From DAOTZR01 sp034432595 (lineage in GTDB: Bacteria > Chloroflexota > Anaerolineae > B4-G1 > SLSP01), in NCBI GenBank assembly GCA_034432595.1, contig DAOUBT010000052.1, positions 124,001 to 188,000 of the forward strand: a stretch of 64,000 nucleotides of DNA, read 5' to 3'. The position numbers and the translations under genes are program-made. Below, piece after piece: positions 32,681 to 41,931 of the stretch; positions within the stretch are counted from its first letter, which is position 1; each line of letters begins with the position of its first letter. The notes beneath the pieces were generated by a model. It was not told the DNA's origin and did not search any database. It saw only the letters and a program-made list of their open reading frames with translations.

Positions 32681-34447
32681 ATGATGACCGAAACACCTCA
32701 ACGATGGTCCTTAGAAGGGCTGGTTCCGACCCCCAGCACGCCCGCATACACGGCGTTTGAGGCCGATCTGGAACGCCGCTTGAGCGAATTTGAAGCGGTG
32801 CGCGCCACCCTCACGCCCGACATCGGCGTCGAAGCGTTTGGCGAGCTGGTGCGCCGTTATGAATCTATTTACGAGGACATGCTCCGCCTCTACGCCTATG
32901 CCTACCTGCGCTTTGCTACCGACACGCGCGATCAGGAGGCCGTGGCCTACCGCGCGATGGTGGAACAGCGCTTTGCCGAGCTGCAAAACCGCCTCCTCTT
33001 CTTCGACCTGTGGTGGAAGATGCTCGACGATGCCGCGGCGGAACGTCTGCTTCCGGCCACCGGCGATGCGCGCTACTACTTCGAGGGCCTGCGCCGCTTC
33101 AAGCCTCACACGTTGAGCGAAGCTGAGGAGCGCATCATCAACATCAAAAACGTCAATGGCCCGCAGGCGCTGAACACGCTCTACGACATCATCACGGCGG
33201 GCTTCCGCTATCAGCTTACCGTGAACGGCGAGACCAAAACGATGACGCGCGGCGAATTGATGAGCTATGCCTTCAACCCCAACCCGGACCTGCGCGCGGC
33301 AGCCTATCAGGAACTGTTCCGCCGTTTTGGCGAGCACGCGCCGGCCCTGGCGCAGATTTACGCCGCGCGCGTGCGCGACTGGGGCGAGGAAAACGTCAAG
33401 CTGCGCGCCTTTGAACGCCCCATCAGCCCGCGCAACCTGGAAAACAACATCCCCGATGCCGCGGTGGAGACGCTCCTCGCCGTGGTGCGGCAGAACGTGG
33501 GGCTTTTCCAGCGCTTCTTCCGCCTCAAGGCTCGTCTTTTGGGCATGGAGCGCCTGCGCCGCTACGACATCTACGCGCCCCTGAGCGAAACCGAAAAGAC
33601 CTACACCTATGACGAAGCGCTCCGCCTGGTGGATGAGAGCTACCGCGCCTTCTCGCCCACCCTGGCCGATCTGGCCCGCCGTGTGGTGGAGGAACGCCGC
33701 CTGGATGCGGAGACCCGTCCCGGCAAGCTCGATGGCGCTTTCTGCTACGGCGTCTATCCGGGTTCCACGCCGTGGGTGCTCGTCAATTACACCGGCCAAT
33801 TGCGCGAGGTTTCTACCTTAGCGCACGAATTGGGCCATGCCGTCCATGCCCTCATGGCCGCCGAACACTCGCCGCTCACCTTCCATTCCGCCCTGCCCAT
33901 GGCGGAAACGGCCTCCGTGTTTGGCGAGATGCTTTTGAGCGACAACCTGCTCAAACAGGAAAAAGACCCCAAGGTGCGTCAGAGCCTGCTCGCTTCCATT
34001 CTGGATGAGGCTTACGCGACCATCACGCGGCAGGCTTACTTTGTGCACTTCGAGCAGCTTGCCCATCAGATGTTGCGCGAGGGCGCGACGCCCGATCAGC
34101 TCAACGCGCGCTACCTGGAGACCCTGCAAGAACAATTCGGCGACGCGGTCGAGCTGAGCGAAGAGTTCCGCCTGGAGTGGCTCGCCATCCCCCACATCTA
34201 CCACACGCCCTTCTACTGCTACGCCTACGCCTTCGGCAACCTGCTGGTGCTGGCGCTGTACCGGAAATACCGCGAATTGGGCCGCGCCTTTGAACCAACG
34301 TACCTGCGCATCCTGGCCTACGGCGGTTCGGCCAGCCCGGCGCACATCGTGGGCGAAGCGGGCTTCGACATCACGCAGGCGAGTTTCTGGCAGGGTGGTT
34401 TCGACCTGTTGGCCGAGTTCCTGGACGAGCTGGAACGCCTGGTTTAA
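32681..34447 (+). CDS. pepF: oligoendopeptidase F, M3 family
   Basis: Cytoplasmic zinc metallopeptidase that cleaves oligopeptides. The 588-residue protein has the M3 zinc site: HELGH with a downstream Glu in MAETASVFGEMLL, preceded by GAFCYGVYPGSTPWVLVNYTG. The N-terminal helical half starts RWSLEGLVPTP. AAGGAGG lies 4 bases before ATG 32681 and 7 before ATG 32684, so either codon may be used. It is followed by the mutase gene after 93 bases. Confidence 0.92.
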   Translation: MMTETPQRWSLEGLVPTPSTPAYTAFEADLERRLSEFEAVRATLTPDIGVEAFGELVRRYESIYEDMLRLYAYAYLRFATDTRDQEAVAYRAMVEQRFAELQNRLLFFDLWWKMLDDAAAERLLPATGDARYYFEGLRRFKPHTLSEAEERIINIKNVNGPQALNTLYDIITAGFRYQLTVNGETKTMTRGELMSYAFNPNPDLRAAAYQELFRRFGEHAPALAQIYAARVRDWGEENVKLRAFERPISPRNLENNIPDAAVETLLAVVRQNVGLFQRFFRLKARLLGMERLRRYDIYAPLSETEKTYTYDEALRLVDESYRAFSPTLADLARRVVEERRLDAETRPGKLDGAFCYGVYPGSTPWVLVNYTGQLREVSTLAHELGHAVHALMAAEHSPLTFHSALPMAETASVFGEMLLSDNLLKQEKDPKVRQSLLASILDEAYATITRQAYFVHFEQLAHQMLREGATPDQLNARYLETLQEQFGDAVELSEEFRLEWLAIPHIYHTPFYCYAYAFGNLLVLALYRKYRELGRAFEPTYLRILAYGGSASPAHIVGEAGFDITQASFWQGGFDLLAEFLDELERLV

Positions 34448-34540
34448 GGAGCGGCTTGAGCGCAGTAGGAAAAGGGGACTGGTGTCCTCACGGGGACAGG
34501 TTATCCCTACGGTGAACCCATTCGTTCATGGAGGAGCATG

Positions 34541-36220
34541 ATGAATCCAGAAGAAAAAGCAACCTTAAAAGCAGCGCAAGAGCGTTGGACGGAGCAAAGC
34601 TACCGCAAGCTCATCAACCGTTTTCCGGAGCGCAAGCCGGAATTTAAGACCACATCGGGGACGGTGCTGCCGCCGATTTTCACCCCCGCGGATGTGGAGG
34701 TGGACTATCTGCGCGATTTGGGCTTCCCCGGCGAGTACCCCTTCACGCGCGGGGTACAGCCTACCATGTATCGCGGGCGCCATTGGACGATGCGCCAATA
34801 CGCCGGCTACGCCACGGCGGAAGAGTCCAACGCGCGCTACCGCTATCTGCTGGAACAGGGGCAGACCGGCCTCTCGGTGGCCTTTGACCTGCCCACGCAG
34901 CTGGGCTACGACGCGGACGATGATATGGCCATCGGCGAAGTGGGCAAGGTGGGCGTCTCGATTAGCTGCCTGGATGACATGCGCACCTTGTTCCGCGGCA
35001 TTCCCCTGGACAAGGTGAGCACATCCATGACCATCAACGCCCCCGCCGCGGTGTTGCTGGCCATGTACATTGCCGTGGGCAAGGAACAGGGCGTCAGTCC
35101 CGATAAGCTGCGCGGCACGATTCAAAACGACGTGCTCAAGGAGTATGTGGCGCGCGGCACCTACATTTTCCCGCCGCGTCCCTCCATGCGCCTCATCACG
35201 GACATTTTCCGCTATTGCGCGGAGCAGGTACCCAACTGGAACACCATCAGCATCAGCGGCTACCATATCCGCGAAGCGGGCAGCACCGCCGCGCAGGAAA
35301 TCGCCTTCACCCTGGCCAACGGCATCGCCTACGTGCAGGCGGCCATAGACGCGGGGCTGGATGTGGATACCTTTGCGCCCAACCTTTCCTTCTTCTTCAA
35401 CGCGCACAATAACTTCCTGGAGGAAATCGCCAAGTTCCGCGCTGCCCGCCGCATGTGGGCGCGCATCATGCGCGAGCGCTTTGGCGCCAAGAACCCCAAG
35501 TCCTGGATGCTGCGCTTCCACACGCAGACCGCCGGCTCCACCCTCACCGCGCAACAACCGATGAACAACATCATCCGCGTTACCCTTCAGGCCCTGGCCG
35601 CGGTGCTCGGCGGGACCCAATCGCTCCACACCAACTCCATGGACGAGGCGCTCTGGCTGCCCACCGAGGACAGCGTGCGCGTGGCGCTGCGGACTCAGCA
35701 GATTATCGCCTACGAGTCCGGCGTCGCCGACGTGGTGGACCCCCTGGGCGGTGCGTACCTTATCGAACACCTGACCAACGACCTGGAAGAGAAAGCCAAC
35801 GCCTACATCCGCACCATTGACGAGATGGGCGGCGCCCTGGCTGCCATTGAGGCGGGCTACATTCAGGCCGAAATTGCCGATGCCGCCTACCGCACGCAGC
35901 AAGCCATCGAGCGCGGCGAGCAAATCATCGTGGGCGTGAACGAGTTCACAGTGGAGGAGGAAACTATCCCGCTTAAGCGTCTCAAGGTGGATCCGGCCAT
36001 CGAGGAGCAGCAACGCGCGCATCTGGCACAGATTCGCCGCGAGCGCGATAACGAGCGCACCTCGGCTGTGCTCTCCCGCATCGAAGCCGCTGCGCGCAAG
36101 CCCGACGAGCCGCTCATGCCGCTCTTCATCGAGGCGGTGGAAGCGTCCGCCACCCTGGGCGAAATCTGCGGCGTGCTGCGCCGCGTCTGGGGCGAGTATC
36201 AGCCCAAGGTGATTGTGTAA
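34541..36220 (+). CDS. methylmalonyl-CoA mutase large (catalytic) subunit
   Basis: Catalytic TIM-barrel subunit of a two-subunit, B12-dependent acyl-CoA mutase. It ends near residue 559 without a cobalamin-binding domain, so a separate small subunit is needed and is not in this window. Y77 (TMYRGR) and R205 (YVARGTY, after TIQNDVLKE) sit where methylmalonyl-CoA mutase has its substrate Tyr and Arg; isobutyryl-CoA mutase usually has Phe and Gln, so succinyl/methylmalonyl-CoA is the better guess. SVAFDLPTQLGYDADD and HTQTAGSTLTAQQP are family signatures. ATG 34541 has GGAGG 6 bases upstream; ATG 34538 is an alternative. Confidence 0.9.
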   Translation: MNPEEKATLKAAQERWTEQSYRKLINRFPERKPEFKTTSGTVLPPIFTPADVEVDYLRDLGFPGEYPFTRGVQPTMYRGRHWTMRQYAGYATAEESNARYRYLLEQGQTGLSVAFDLPTQLGYDADDDMAIGEVGKVGVSISCLDDMRTLFRGIPLDKVSTSMTINAPAAVLLAMYIAVGKEQGVSPDKLRGTIQNDVLKEYVARGTYIFPPRPSMRLITDIFRYCAEQVPNWNTISISGYHIREAGSTAAQEIAFTLANGIAYVQAAIDAGLDVDTFAPNLSFFFNAHNNFLEEIAKFRAARRMWARIMRERFGAKNPKSWMLRFHTQTAGSTLTAQQPMNNIIRVTLQALAAVLGGTQSLHTNSMDEALWLPTEDSVRVALRTQQIIAYESGVADVVDPLGGAYLIEHLTNDLEEKANAYIRTIDEMGGALAAIEAGYIQAEIADAAYRTQQAIERGEQIIVGVNEFTVEEETIPLKRLKVDPAIEEQQRAHLAQIRRERDNERTSAVLSRIEAAARKPDEPLMPLFIEAVEASATLGEICGVLRRVWGEYQPKVIV

Positions 36221-36242
36221 AGGGTCCTGCAACCCTGAATCT

Positions 36243-36291
36243 GACCGCAAAGTGCGCCAGATGCCGCAAAAAGGTCCGGCGCCTTTGCGGT
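36243..36291 (+). promoter_or_regulatory. hairpin in the mutase-oxidoreductase spacer
   Basis: ACCGCAAAGTGCGCC and GGCGCCTTTGCGGT pair with one bulged base around a 20-base loop. It fills most of the 95-base gap before the next GTG start and could attenuate or stabilise the transcript. Confidence 0.4.
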
Positions 36292-36315
36292 TCTCTCACT
36301 TTCCAAGGAGGCGTT

Positions 36316-37638
36316 GTGAGCTTAACCACCTATCGCAACGAGAAAAAATATGGCTTTTGTCCGGGCTGCAGCCACGGTCTGGTGCTGAACGCGCTGGATA
36401 AAGCCCTGGTGCAACAGCAGTGGGACCCGGCCAGCGTGGTGCTGGTCACGGACATCGGCTGCGTGGGGCTTTCCGACCAATATTTCATCACCAGCGGCTT
36501 CCACGGCCTGCACGGACGCAGCCTCACCTACGCGAGCGGCATCAAGCTGGCGCATCCGGAGCTGCACGTCATCGTGCTCATCGGCGATGGCGGGTGCGGC
36601 ATTGGCGGCGCGCATCTGCTCAACGCAGCGCGGCGCAACCTGGATATCACCGTGCTCGTCTTCAACAACTTCAACTTCGGGATGACGGGCGGGCAGCACA
36701 GCGTAAGCACGCCCCCGACGGGCATCACCGCCACCACGCCGTGGGGCAACATCGAGCGCCCCTTAGACATTGCACAGACCGCCGCGCTCAACGGCGCGAC
36801 CTACGTCTGGCGCGGCACAGCCTACGATGCCGATCTCAGCGAGCGCATCGCGGAAGCCATCACGCACCCCGGCTTTGCGCTGCTGGACATCTGGGAGCTG
36901 TGCGTGGCCTACTACGCGGCGACGAATCGCTTTAATCCCAAGGCTCTGCGTGCGGCCATGGATGAGCTGGGCTTACAGGCCGGTCGCTTACCAACCCAGC
37001 CGCGCGAGGCGTACGGAGCGGCTCTGCGCGCGAGCTACGCGCCGCAACACGGCAAGCCCGCGGCTGTTCCTCAGCCCATTCCGGTGGTGGATGAGGTCAC
37101 GCTGGAGCGGCAGTACGCCATCGTGGTCGCCGGGTCCGCCGGCAGCAAGGTGCGGACGGCAGCGCGCCTCATTGGGGTAGCCGCCACCGCCGCCAACCTG
37201 TGGGCCGCACAGCGCGATGATTATCCCGTGACCGTGCGCTCCGGTCACAGCGTAAGCGAAATTGCCATCGCCCCCCATCCGATTTTGTACACGGGCGTCA
37301 GCGCGCCGGATGCGTTGTTCATCCTATCGGCTGATGGCTACGCGCGCACCGCCTCGTATCTGCCGCGCATGACGCCGGAAAGCTGGCTTTTCGTCACGCC
37401 GGAGTTTGCGCATCTGGAATCGTCCGCCCGGCGCGTCGTGCTCGATCCGGCGCGGCTGAGCAACGTGCCCCGGGAACAGCAAGCCATGGCGCTGCTCGTC
37501 TCTGGCCTGCGGCGGATGCGGATTCTGCCGGAGCGTGCGCTCTTGCAAGCCGCGGACCTCATCAACCCGCGTTATGCGGAAGCGAACCGCGCCGCCGTGC
37601 AGGCTGGCCTGGATGCCGCCGATGCGGAAGCCGGCTAA
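36316..37638 (+). CDS. 2-oxoacid:ferredoxin oxidoreductase, fused beta and gamma domains
   Basis: A 440-residue protein. Residues 1-230 are the TPP-binding beta subunit: YGFCPGCSHG (cluster Cys), DIGCVG, LHGRSLTYASGIKLA, and the TPP motif GDGG...NNFNFGMTGGQ. Residues about 265-410 match the gamma subunit (GSAGSKVRTAARLIG, SGHSVSEIAIAPHPI). The alpha subunit, needed in known enzymes, is not in this window. Substrate (pyruvate, 2-oxoglutarate or another) is not decided. Start is GTG with AAGGAGGCGTT upstream. It follows the mutase, which suggests a link to propionate or acyl-CoA metabolism. Confidence 0.82.
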   Translation: MSLTTYRNEKKYGFCPGCSHGLVLNALDKALVQQQWDPASVVLVTDIGCVGLSDQYFITSGFHGLHGRSLTYASGIKLAHPELHVIVLIGDGGCGIGGAHLLNAARRNLDITVLVFNNFNFGMTGGQHSVSTPPTGITATTPWGNIERPLDIAQTAALNGATYVWRGTAYDADLSERIAEAITHPGFALLDIWELCVAYYAATNRFNPKALRAAMDELGLQAGRLPTQPREAYGAALRASYAPQHGKPAAVPQPIPVVDEVTLERQYAIVVAGSAGSKVRTAARLIGVAATAANLWAAQRDDYPVTVRSGHSVSEIAIAPHPILYTGVSAPDALFILSADGYARTASYLPRMTPESWLFVTPEFAHLESSARRVVLDPARLSNVPREQQAMALLVSGLRRMRILPERALLQAADLINPRYAEANRAAVQAGLDAADAEAG

Positions 37639-37685
37639 ACGGAAGCTGCCGGTCCTTATTTCTATCCACATTCAAGGAGGGTAGC

Positions 37686-39041
37686 GTGCCTGACCATCGC
37701 CCACGGCCCGGACAATTGGAAGCTATTCTGCCCGAAACCGACGCGCCGTGCCTGGCGGAAACGCTGGTAGCCTTCGCCAACGCGGATGGCGGCACAGTAT
37801 ACGTCGGCATTGACGAGCACGGCGCTCCCACCGGCATGTACCCGGAGCAGTTCAATGAGGTGGTGCGCCTGGCCGAGAGCCTCTGCCGCCCGCCGGTGGT
37901 GGTGAGCTGGCAGCAGGTGGAAGCGCGCGGCGCGTTTGTGTTCGTGGGACGTGTGCAGCGCAGTTTCGAGCTGCACACGTTGAGCGATGGGCGTGTCTTC
38001 GTCCGCACCGGCGCCGAAAACCGCCTGCTGAGCGGCGAAGAGGTGCAGGAGCTGGCCACGTCGCGCATCACGGCGGAGTATGAGGCGGAGGCGGTACCGG
38101 GCGCAACGCGCGAGGATTTCGACCCCGACATTTTGCGCGAGTTCGTCGGCAAATGGGAGGAACGTCAGGGGCGACAATTGACGCGCCCGCTGGATGATTT
38201 GCTCAAGGAAATGGGCTGGCTCACCCCTGATGGAAAGCCCACGGTGGCAGGCATCCTGCTCTTTGGCAAGAATCCGCAGATGTTTATCCCGCGCAGCGAT
38301 CTGGTGTTCGTGCGCTTCGAGGGCACGACGCAGGGCCGCCGCGAGGACGGGTCGCCGGGGTACGGACGGCGCGCGGAGTTGGGCGGCCCGCTGGCGCGCA
38401 TCATCGAGATGACGTGGGAGATTCTGCAACAGGAGCTGCGCATCGGCGCGGTGGTACGCGGGCTGGAACGGCGGGAGCAGTGGCTCTATCCCCCTGCCGC
38501 CATCCGCGAAGCCCTGGTCAATGCCGTGGCGCACCGCGACTATCGCCTGCGCGGACGTTCGATTGAGGTGCGCATGTTCAGCGACCGCCTGGAAATCGTG
38601 AGTCCCGGTGGGCTACCGGGCTTCGTGACGCTGGACAACATTGTGGAGGAGCATTTCTCCCGCAATCCGCGCATCGTGAAGGGGCTGTATGAATGGGGCT
38701 TCATCGAGGAGCTGGGCCTGGGCGTGGACCTGATGATTCAGGAGATGGTGCGCGCCGGTCACAATCCGCCTACGTTCAAGGAGACGCCACACACGTTTAC
38801 CGTCATCTTCATGCAGGCGCGCGAGCGCGTCCCGTTGGATGTGCCGTTGCTGGGTAACGAGCGGCAGGCGCGTGCCCTGGCTTACCTTGCCGAGCATGGC
38901 CGCATCACCAACCGCGAGTATCAGCAATTGTGTCCGGGCGTCAGCGCCGAAACCTTACGCTTAGACCTGGCCGATCTGGTGGAGCAGGGAATTCTGCTCA
39001 AGGTGGGGGATAAACGTGGGACGTATTACATCATGAAGTAG
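37686..39041 (+). CDS. Schlafen AlbA_2-type protein with HATPase_4 and winged helix
   Basis: A 451-residue protein of the family often called putative transcriptional regulator or RecG-like. An AlbA_2 domain is in residues 1-110 (LVAFANADGGTVYVGIDEHG). A GHKL-like region has YPPAAIREALVNAVAHRDY and a glycine segment SPGGLPG with the GLGVDLM motif. The C-terminal 60 residues are a winged-helix domain. Function is not established. GTG at 37686 follows AAGGAGGGTAGC; the gap to the oxidoreductase is 47 bases. Confidence 0.8.
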   Translation: MPDHRPRPGQLEAILPETDAPCLAETLVAFANADGGTVYVGIDEHGAPTGMYPEQFNEVVRLAESLCRPPVVVSWQQVEARGAFVFVGRVQRSFELHTLSDGRVFVRTGAENRLLSGEEVQELATSRITAEYEAEAVPGATREDFDPDILREFVGKWEERQGRQLTRPLDDLLKEMGWLTPDGKPTVAGILLFGKNPQMFIPRSDLVFVRFEGTTQGRREDGSPGYGRRAELGGPLARIIEMTWEILQQELRIGAVVRGLERREQWLYPPAAIREALVNAVAHRDYRLRGRSIEVRMFSDRLEIVSPGGLPGFVTLDNIVEEHFSRNPRIVKGLYEWGFIEELGLGVDLMIQEMVRAGHNPPTFKETPHTFTVIFMQARERVPLDVPLLGNERQARALAYLAEHGRITNREYQQLCPGVSAETLRLDLADLVEQGILLKVGDKRGTYYIMK

Positions 39042-39091
39042 CAGCGTGGAGAGTGTCAGGCCGTCTGACCACATCCAAAGCAGGAGTCAAC

Positions 39092-40150
39092 ATGGCTTTG
39101 CTTTTACCTCAGAAATTACGTGATTTGCGCGATGTGCTGCAGGCGCTTGATTTGCACGCTTTAGAGCGAGAAATCGAACGCGAGGCACACACGCGCCTGG
39201 TCATCGTCGGGCCGGTGAATAGCGGCAAGTCCACGCTTTTCAACCGGCTGCACGGGCAGGCGCTTTCTGCCGTGCGCGCGGTGCCGGGCACGACGCAGGG
39301 CGTGATTGAGCATCCCCTGGGGCCGTTTATCCTGGTGGACACGCCGGGGTTCGGCGAGGTGTGGGGAACGGATCGCTCCAACCTGGCGCTGGAAGCGGCG
39401 CGCCGTGCGGATGTGATTTTGCTGCTGCTCGATGCCGTGGCGGGGGTGCGACAGAGTGATTACGAGCTGTTCACCACGCTCAAACGTCTGGGCAAGCCGC
39501 TGGTGGTGGCGCTGAACAAAGCCGATTTGGTGAAAAAGGATTTGCCCTGGGTGTTGGAGAACGCGGGCAAGCTGCTTGGCGTGACCCCCATTCCTATCTC
39601 TGCACAGACGGGGCGGGGGCTTGCCGATCACCTGATCCCGGCGTTGTTGGAAGCGCAACCGGCGCTGCACATCGCGCTGGCGCAGGCCCTCCCGCAGCAA
39701 CGTCGCCATCTCGTGGAACGCATCATCCGCAGCAGCGCCTTGACCAACGCCCTGATAGCGCTACAGCCCATCCCCGGCGCGGATATTCCCTTGCTGGCCG
39801 CCTCGCAAACGCGCATGGTGCTGCGCATCGCAGCGGCGTATGGGCGTCCCATGGATGCCTCGCACGCCGGGGAGTTCATCGCCTCCGTAGCCGGGACGCT
39901 ACTCGTGCGTTTTGGCGCAGCGGAGGCGGCGAAGCTGGTGCCGGTGCTGGGCTGGCTTGTGGCGGCGGGCATCACCGCGGCGGGGACGTGGGCCATCGGA
40001 ATGACGACGGTGCGATATGTTGAGGCCGCGCCGGAGCTGGCTCTGCCGGATTTGCGGTCTCTGTATCGCAATTTGCGCAAGGAGGCGTGGCAGCGCCTGG
40101 GCAAGCAAGAGGAAAGTCCTGCCTTGCCGCAGGAGAAAACAGGAGCATAA
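39092..40150 (+). CDS. Era/EngA-like GTPase with C-terminal membrane (DUF697-type) region
   Basis: A 352-residue GTPase. G1 is GPVNSGKST, G3 DTPG, G4 NKAD and G5 SAQTG. The C-terminal 140 residues carry hydrophobic glycine-rich helices (IPLLAASQTRMVLRIAAAYG and AAKLVPVLGWLVAAGITAAG), as in YcjF/DUF697-type proteins, so it is probably membrane-attached. ATG 39092 has CAGGAGTCAAC upstream and is preferred to an ATG at 39053. The client is unknown. Confidence 0.82.
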   Translation: MALLLPQKLRDLRDVLQALDLHALEREIEREAHTRLVIVGPVNSGKSTLFNRLHGQALSAVRAVPGTTQGVIEHPLGPFILVDTPGFGEVWGTDRSNLALEAARRADVILLLLDAVAGVRQSDYELFTTLKRLGKPLVVALNKADLVKKDLPWVLENAGKLLGVTPIPISAQTGRGLADHLIPALLEAQPALHIALAQALPQQRRHLVERIIRSSALTNALIALQPIPGADIPLLAASQTRMVLRIAAAYGRPMDASHAGEFIASVAGTLLVRFGAAEAAKLVPVLGWLVAAGITAAGTWAIGMTTVRYVEAAPELALPDLRSLYRNLRKEAWQRLGKQEESPALPQEKTGA

Positions 40151-40221
40151 GTGACAAGGGATTCAGCGTTCCTCGCTGTTTAAAACCTGTCCATCATTTC
40201 ATCGTTCGTCAGGAGAGGTTT

Positions 40222-41100
40222 ATGAGCATCATTCAAACGCAACATCTGACCAAATATTACGGTAAATCACGCGGGATTATTGATGTCTCGATTCAAGTCG
40301 AGGAGGGCGAGATTTTTGGCTTTATTGGACCGAACGGCGCGGGGAAATCCACCACCATCCGCCTGTTGCTCTCGCTCATTTATCCCACCAGCGGCAGCGC
40401 GACCATTTTTGGCAAGGACGTGGTGCGCCACGGGCCGGAAATTCGCCGCGATATTGGCTACCTGCCTTCGGAAGTTTTCTACTACGAAGGCATGAAGGTG
40501 ATTGACCTGCTGCGCTATTCGGCCAGCTTCTACGAGGGCAACCACACCGCACGCATGCACGAGCTGGCAGAGTACATGGAGTTGGAGTTGAACCGCCGTA
40601 TTGAGGACCTTTCCTACGGCAACCGCAAGAAAGTGGGCATCGTGCAAGGGCTGCTCCACGCGCCGAAACTGGTCTTCCTGGACGAGCCGACCGCGGGGCT
40701 GGATCCGCTGATGCAGCGCAAGTTCTTCGATCTCATCCGCCGTGAAAATCAGGAGCGCGGGGTAACCGTGTTCTTCTCCTCCCACATTCTGAGCGAGGTA
40801 CAGCGCCTGTGTCATCGCGTGGCCATCATCCGCGAGGGGCGGATTGTGGAGGTTTCGGACATTCAGACGCTACAGAAGAACAACTACAAGCGCGTGCGGC
40901 TGGTCACCAACGCCCCGCTTCCGCCAAAGTCATTTGAGCTGCCCGGTGTGACCAACCTGGAACAAAGCAACGGCACGGTGCGCTTCTTCTTCAAGGGCGA
41001 TGTCAACGCGCTGATGCGTCACCTGGGTAGCCTGGACCTGCAGGATGTGACCATCGAAGAGCCGACCTTAGAAGAAATTTTCATGCATTACTACGAATAG
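40222..41100 (+). CDS. ABC transporter ATP-binding protein
   Basis: A 292-residue ATPase of the ABC-2 exporter type (CcmA/NatA-like). Walker A GPNGAGKST (residues 36-44), signature LSYGNRKKV in place of LSGGQ, and Walker B LVFLDEPTAGLDP are visible. A C-terminal extension of about 75 residues is typical of DrrA-like proteins. ATG 40222 has CAGGAGAGGTTT upstream. It opens a three-gene transporter operon; the permeases follow after 10 and 11 bases. The cargo is unknown. Confidence 0.93.
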   Translation: MSIIQTQHLTKYYGKSRGIIDVSIQVEEGEIFGFIGPNGAGKSTTIRLLLSLIYPTSGSATIFGKDVVRHGPEIRRDIGYLPSEVFYYEGMKVIDLLRYSASFYEGNHTARMHELAEYMELELNRRIEDLSYGNRKKVGIVQGLLHAPKLVFLDEPTAGLDPLMQRKFFDLIRRENQERGVTVFFSSHILSEVQRLCHRVAIIREGRIVEVSDIQTLQKNNYKRVRLVTNAPLPPKSFELPGVTNLEQSNGTVRFFFKGDVNALMRHLGSLDLQDVTIEEPTLEEIFMHYYE

Positions 41101-41110
41101 GAGGAGGGAC

Positions 41111-41920
41111 ATGCGGCGCACGATCTTCCTCCACGAGTTCCGCGCACGGTTAAGTTCCGTGCTCATCTGGGCCGCTTCGACCGCGGGCATGATTCTGCTT
41201 TACATGATTTTCTATCCGCTCTTTGCGGATGAATCGCAGGCCATCAATCAGGTCATGCAACAGTTCCCGCCTGAGTTTCGCGCAGCCTTTGGCCTGAGCG
41301 GGATAGATTTTACTTCGGTGATGGGCTTTTTCAGCTTCGTGTATCTGTTTGCGCAGTTGCTGTTGGCGATTCAGGCTTCCAATTATGGCTTCGGCCTGCT
41401 TTCGGTGGAAGAGCGCGAGCTGACGGCGGATTTTCTGATGAGCAAGCCGGTTTCGCGCACGCAGATTTGGGTAAGCAAGGTGCTTTCGGCCCTGTGCGGC
41501 CTGGCGCTCACGCAGGTGATAAGCTGGGCGGCAGCCATAGGCTTTGTAGAAGCTTTCCGCTCCGGCAATCCTTACGATCCCGCGCTGCTCAGGTACCTGT
41601 TGTTTGGCCTGGTGCCTTTCCAGCTTTCGTTTTTCGCCCTGGGCCTGGCCATTTCCCTGCTGGTACGGCGCATCCGCAACGTGACGCCTTACGGCCTGGG
41701 CCTGGGCTTTGGTATGTACCTGTTGGGCGCGTTTGGCGATCTACTGGGCGAAGCGAAGTTGGAATACCTGACGCCTTTCAAGCATTTCAATGCCGAATAT
41801 GCCGTCAGCCACGGCCATTTTGACGGTACGCTGGTGGGTTTGAATGTGGCCATCAGCGTGCTGGCGCTGGTCCTGAGCTACGTGCTCTATCTGCGGCGCG
41901 ACATCCCGTCGGTGTCGTAA
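41111..41920 (+). CDS. ABC-2 type permease subunit
   Basis: A 269-residue membrane protein with six hydrophobic helices. The N-terminal helix (FLHEFRARLSSVLIWAAS) and the large external loop before SVMGFFSFVYLF are typical of ABC-2 permeases that pair as heterodimers. SVEERELTADFLMSKPVSR is the intracellular coupling segment, as in related proteins. AGGAGGGAC precedes the ATG. It partners the next permease. Confidence 0.88.
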   Translation: MRRTIFLHEFRARLSSVLIWAASTAGMILLYMIFYPLFADESQAINQVMQQFPPEFRAAFGLSGIDFTSVMGFFSFVYLFAQLLLAIQASNYGFGLLSVEERELTADFLMSKPVSRTQIWVSKVLSALCGLALTQVISWAAAIGFVEAFRSGNPYDPALLRYLLFGLVPFQLSFFALGLAISLLVRRIRNVTPYGLGLGFGMYLLGAFGDLLGEAKLEYLTPFKHFNAEYAVSHGHFDGTLVGLNVAISVLALVLSYVLYLRRDIPSVS

Positions 41921-41931
41921 GGAGGCGTTCT

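Noticed and set aside
34565..36250. 561-residue open frame on the minus strand
   Set aside because: Antisense shadow of the methylmalonyl-CoA mutase gene, which has clear family motifs.
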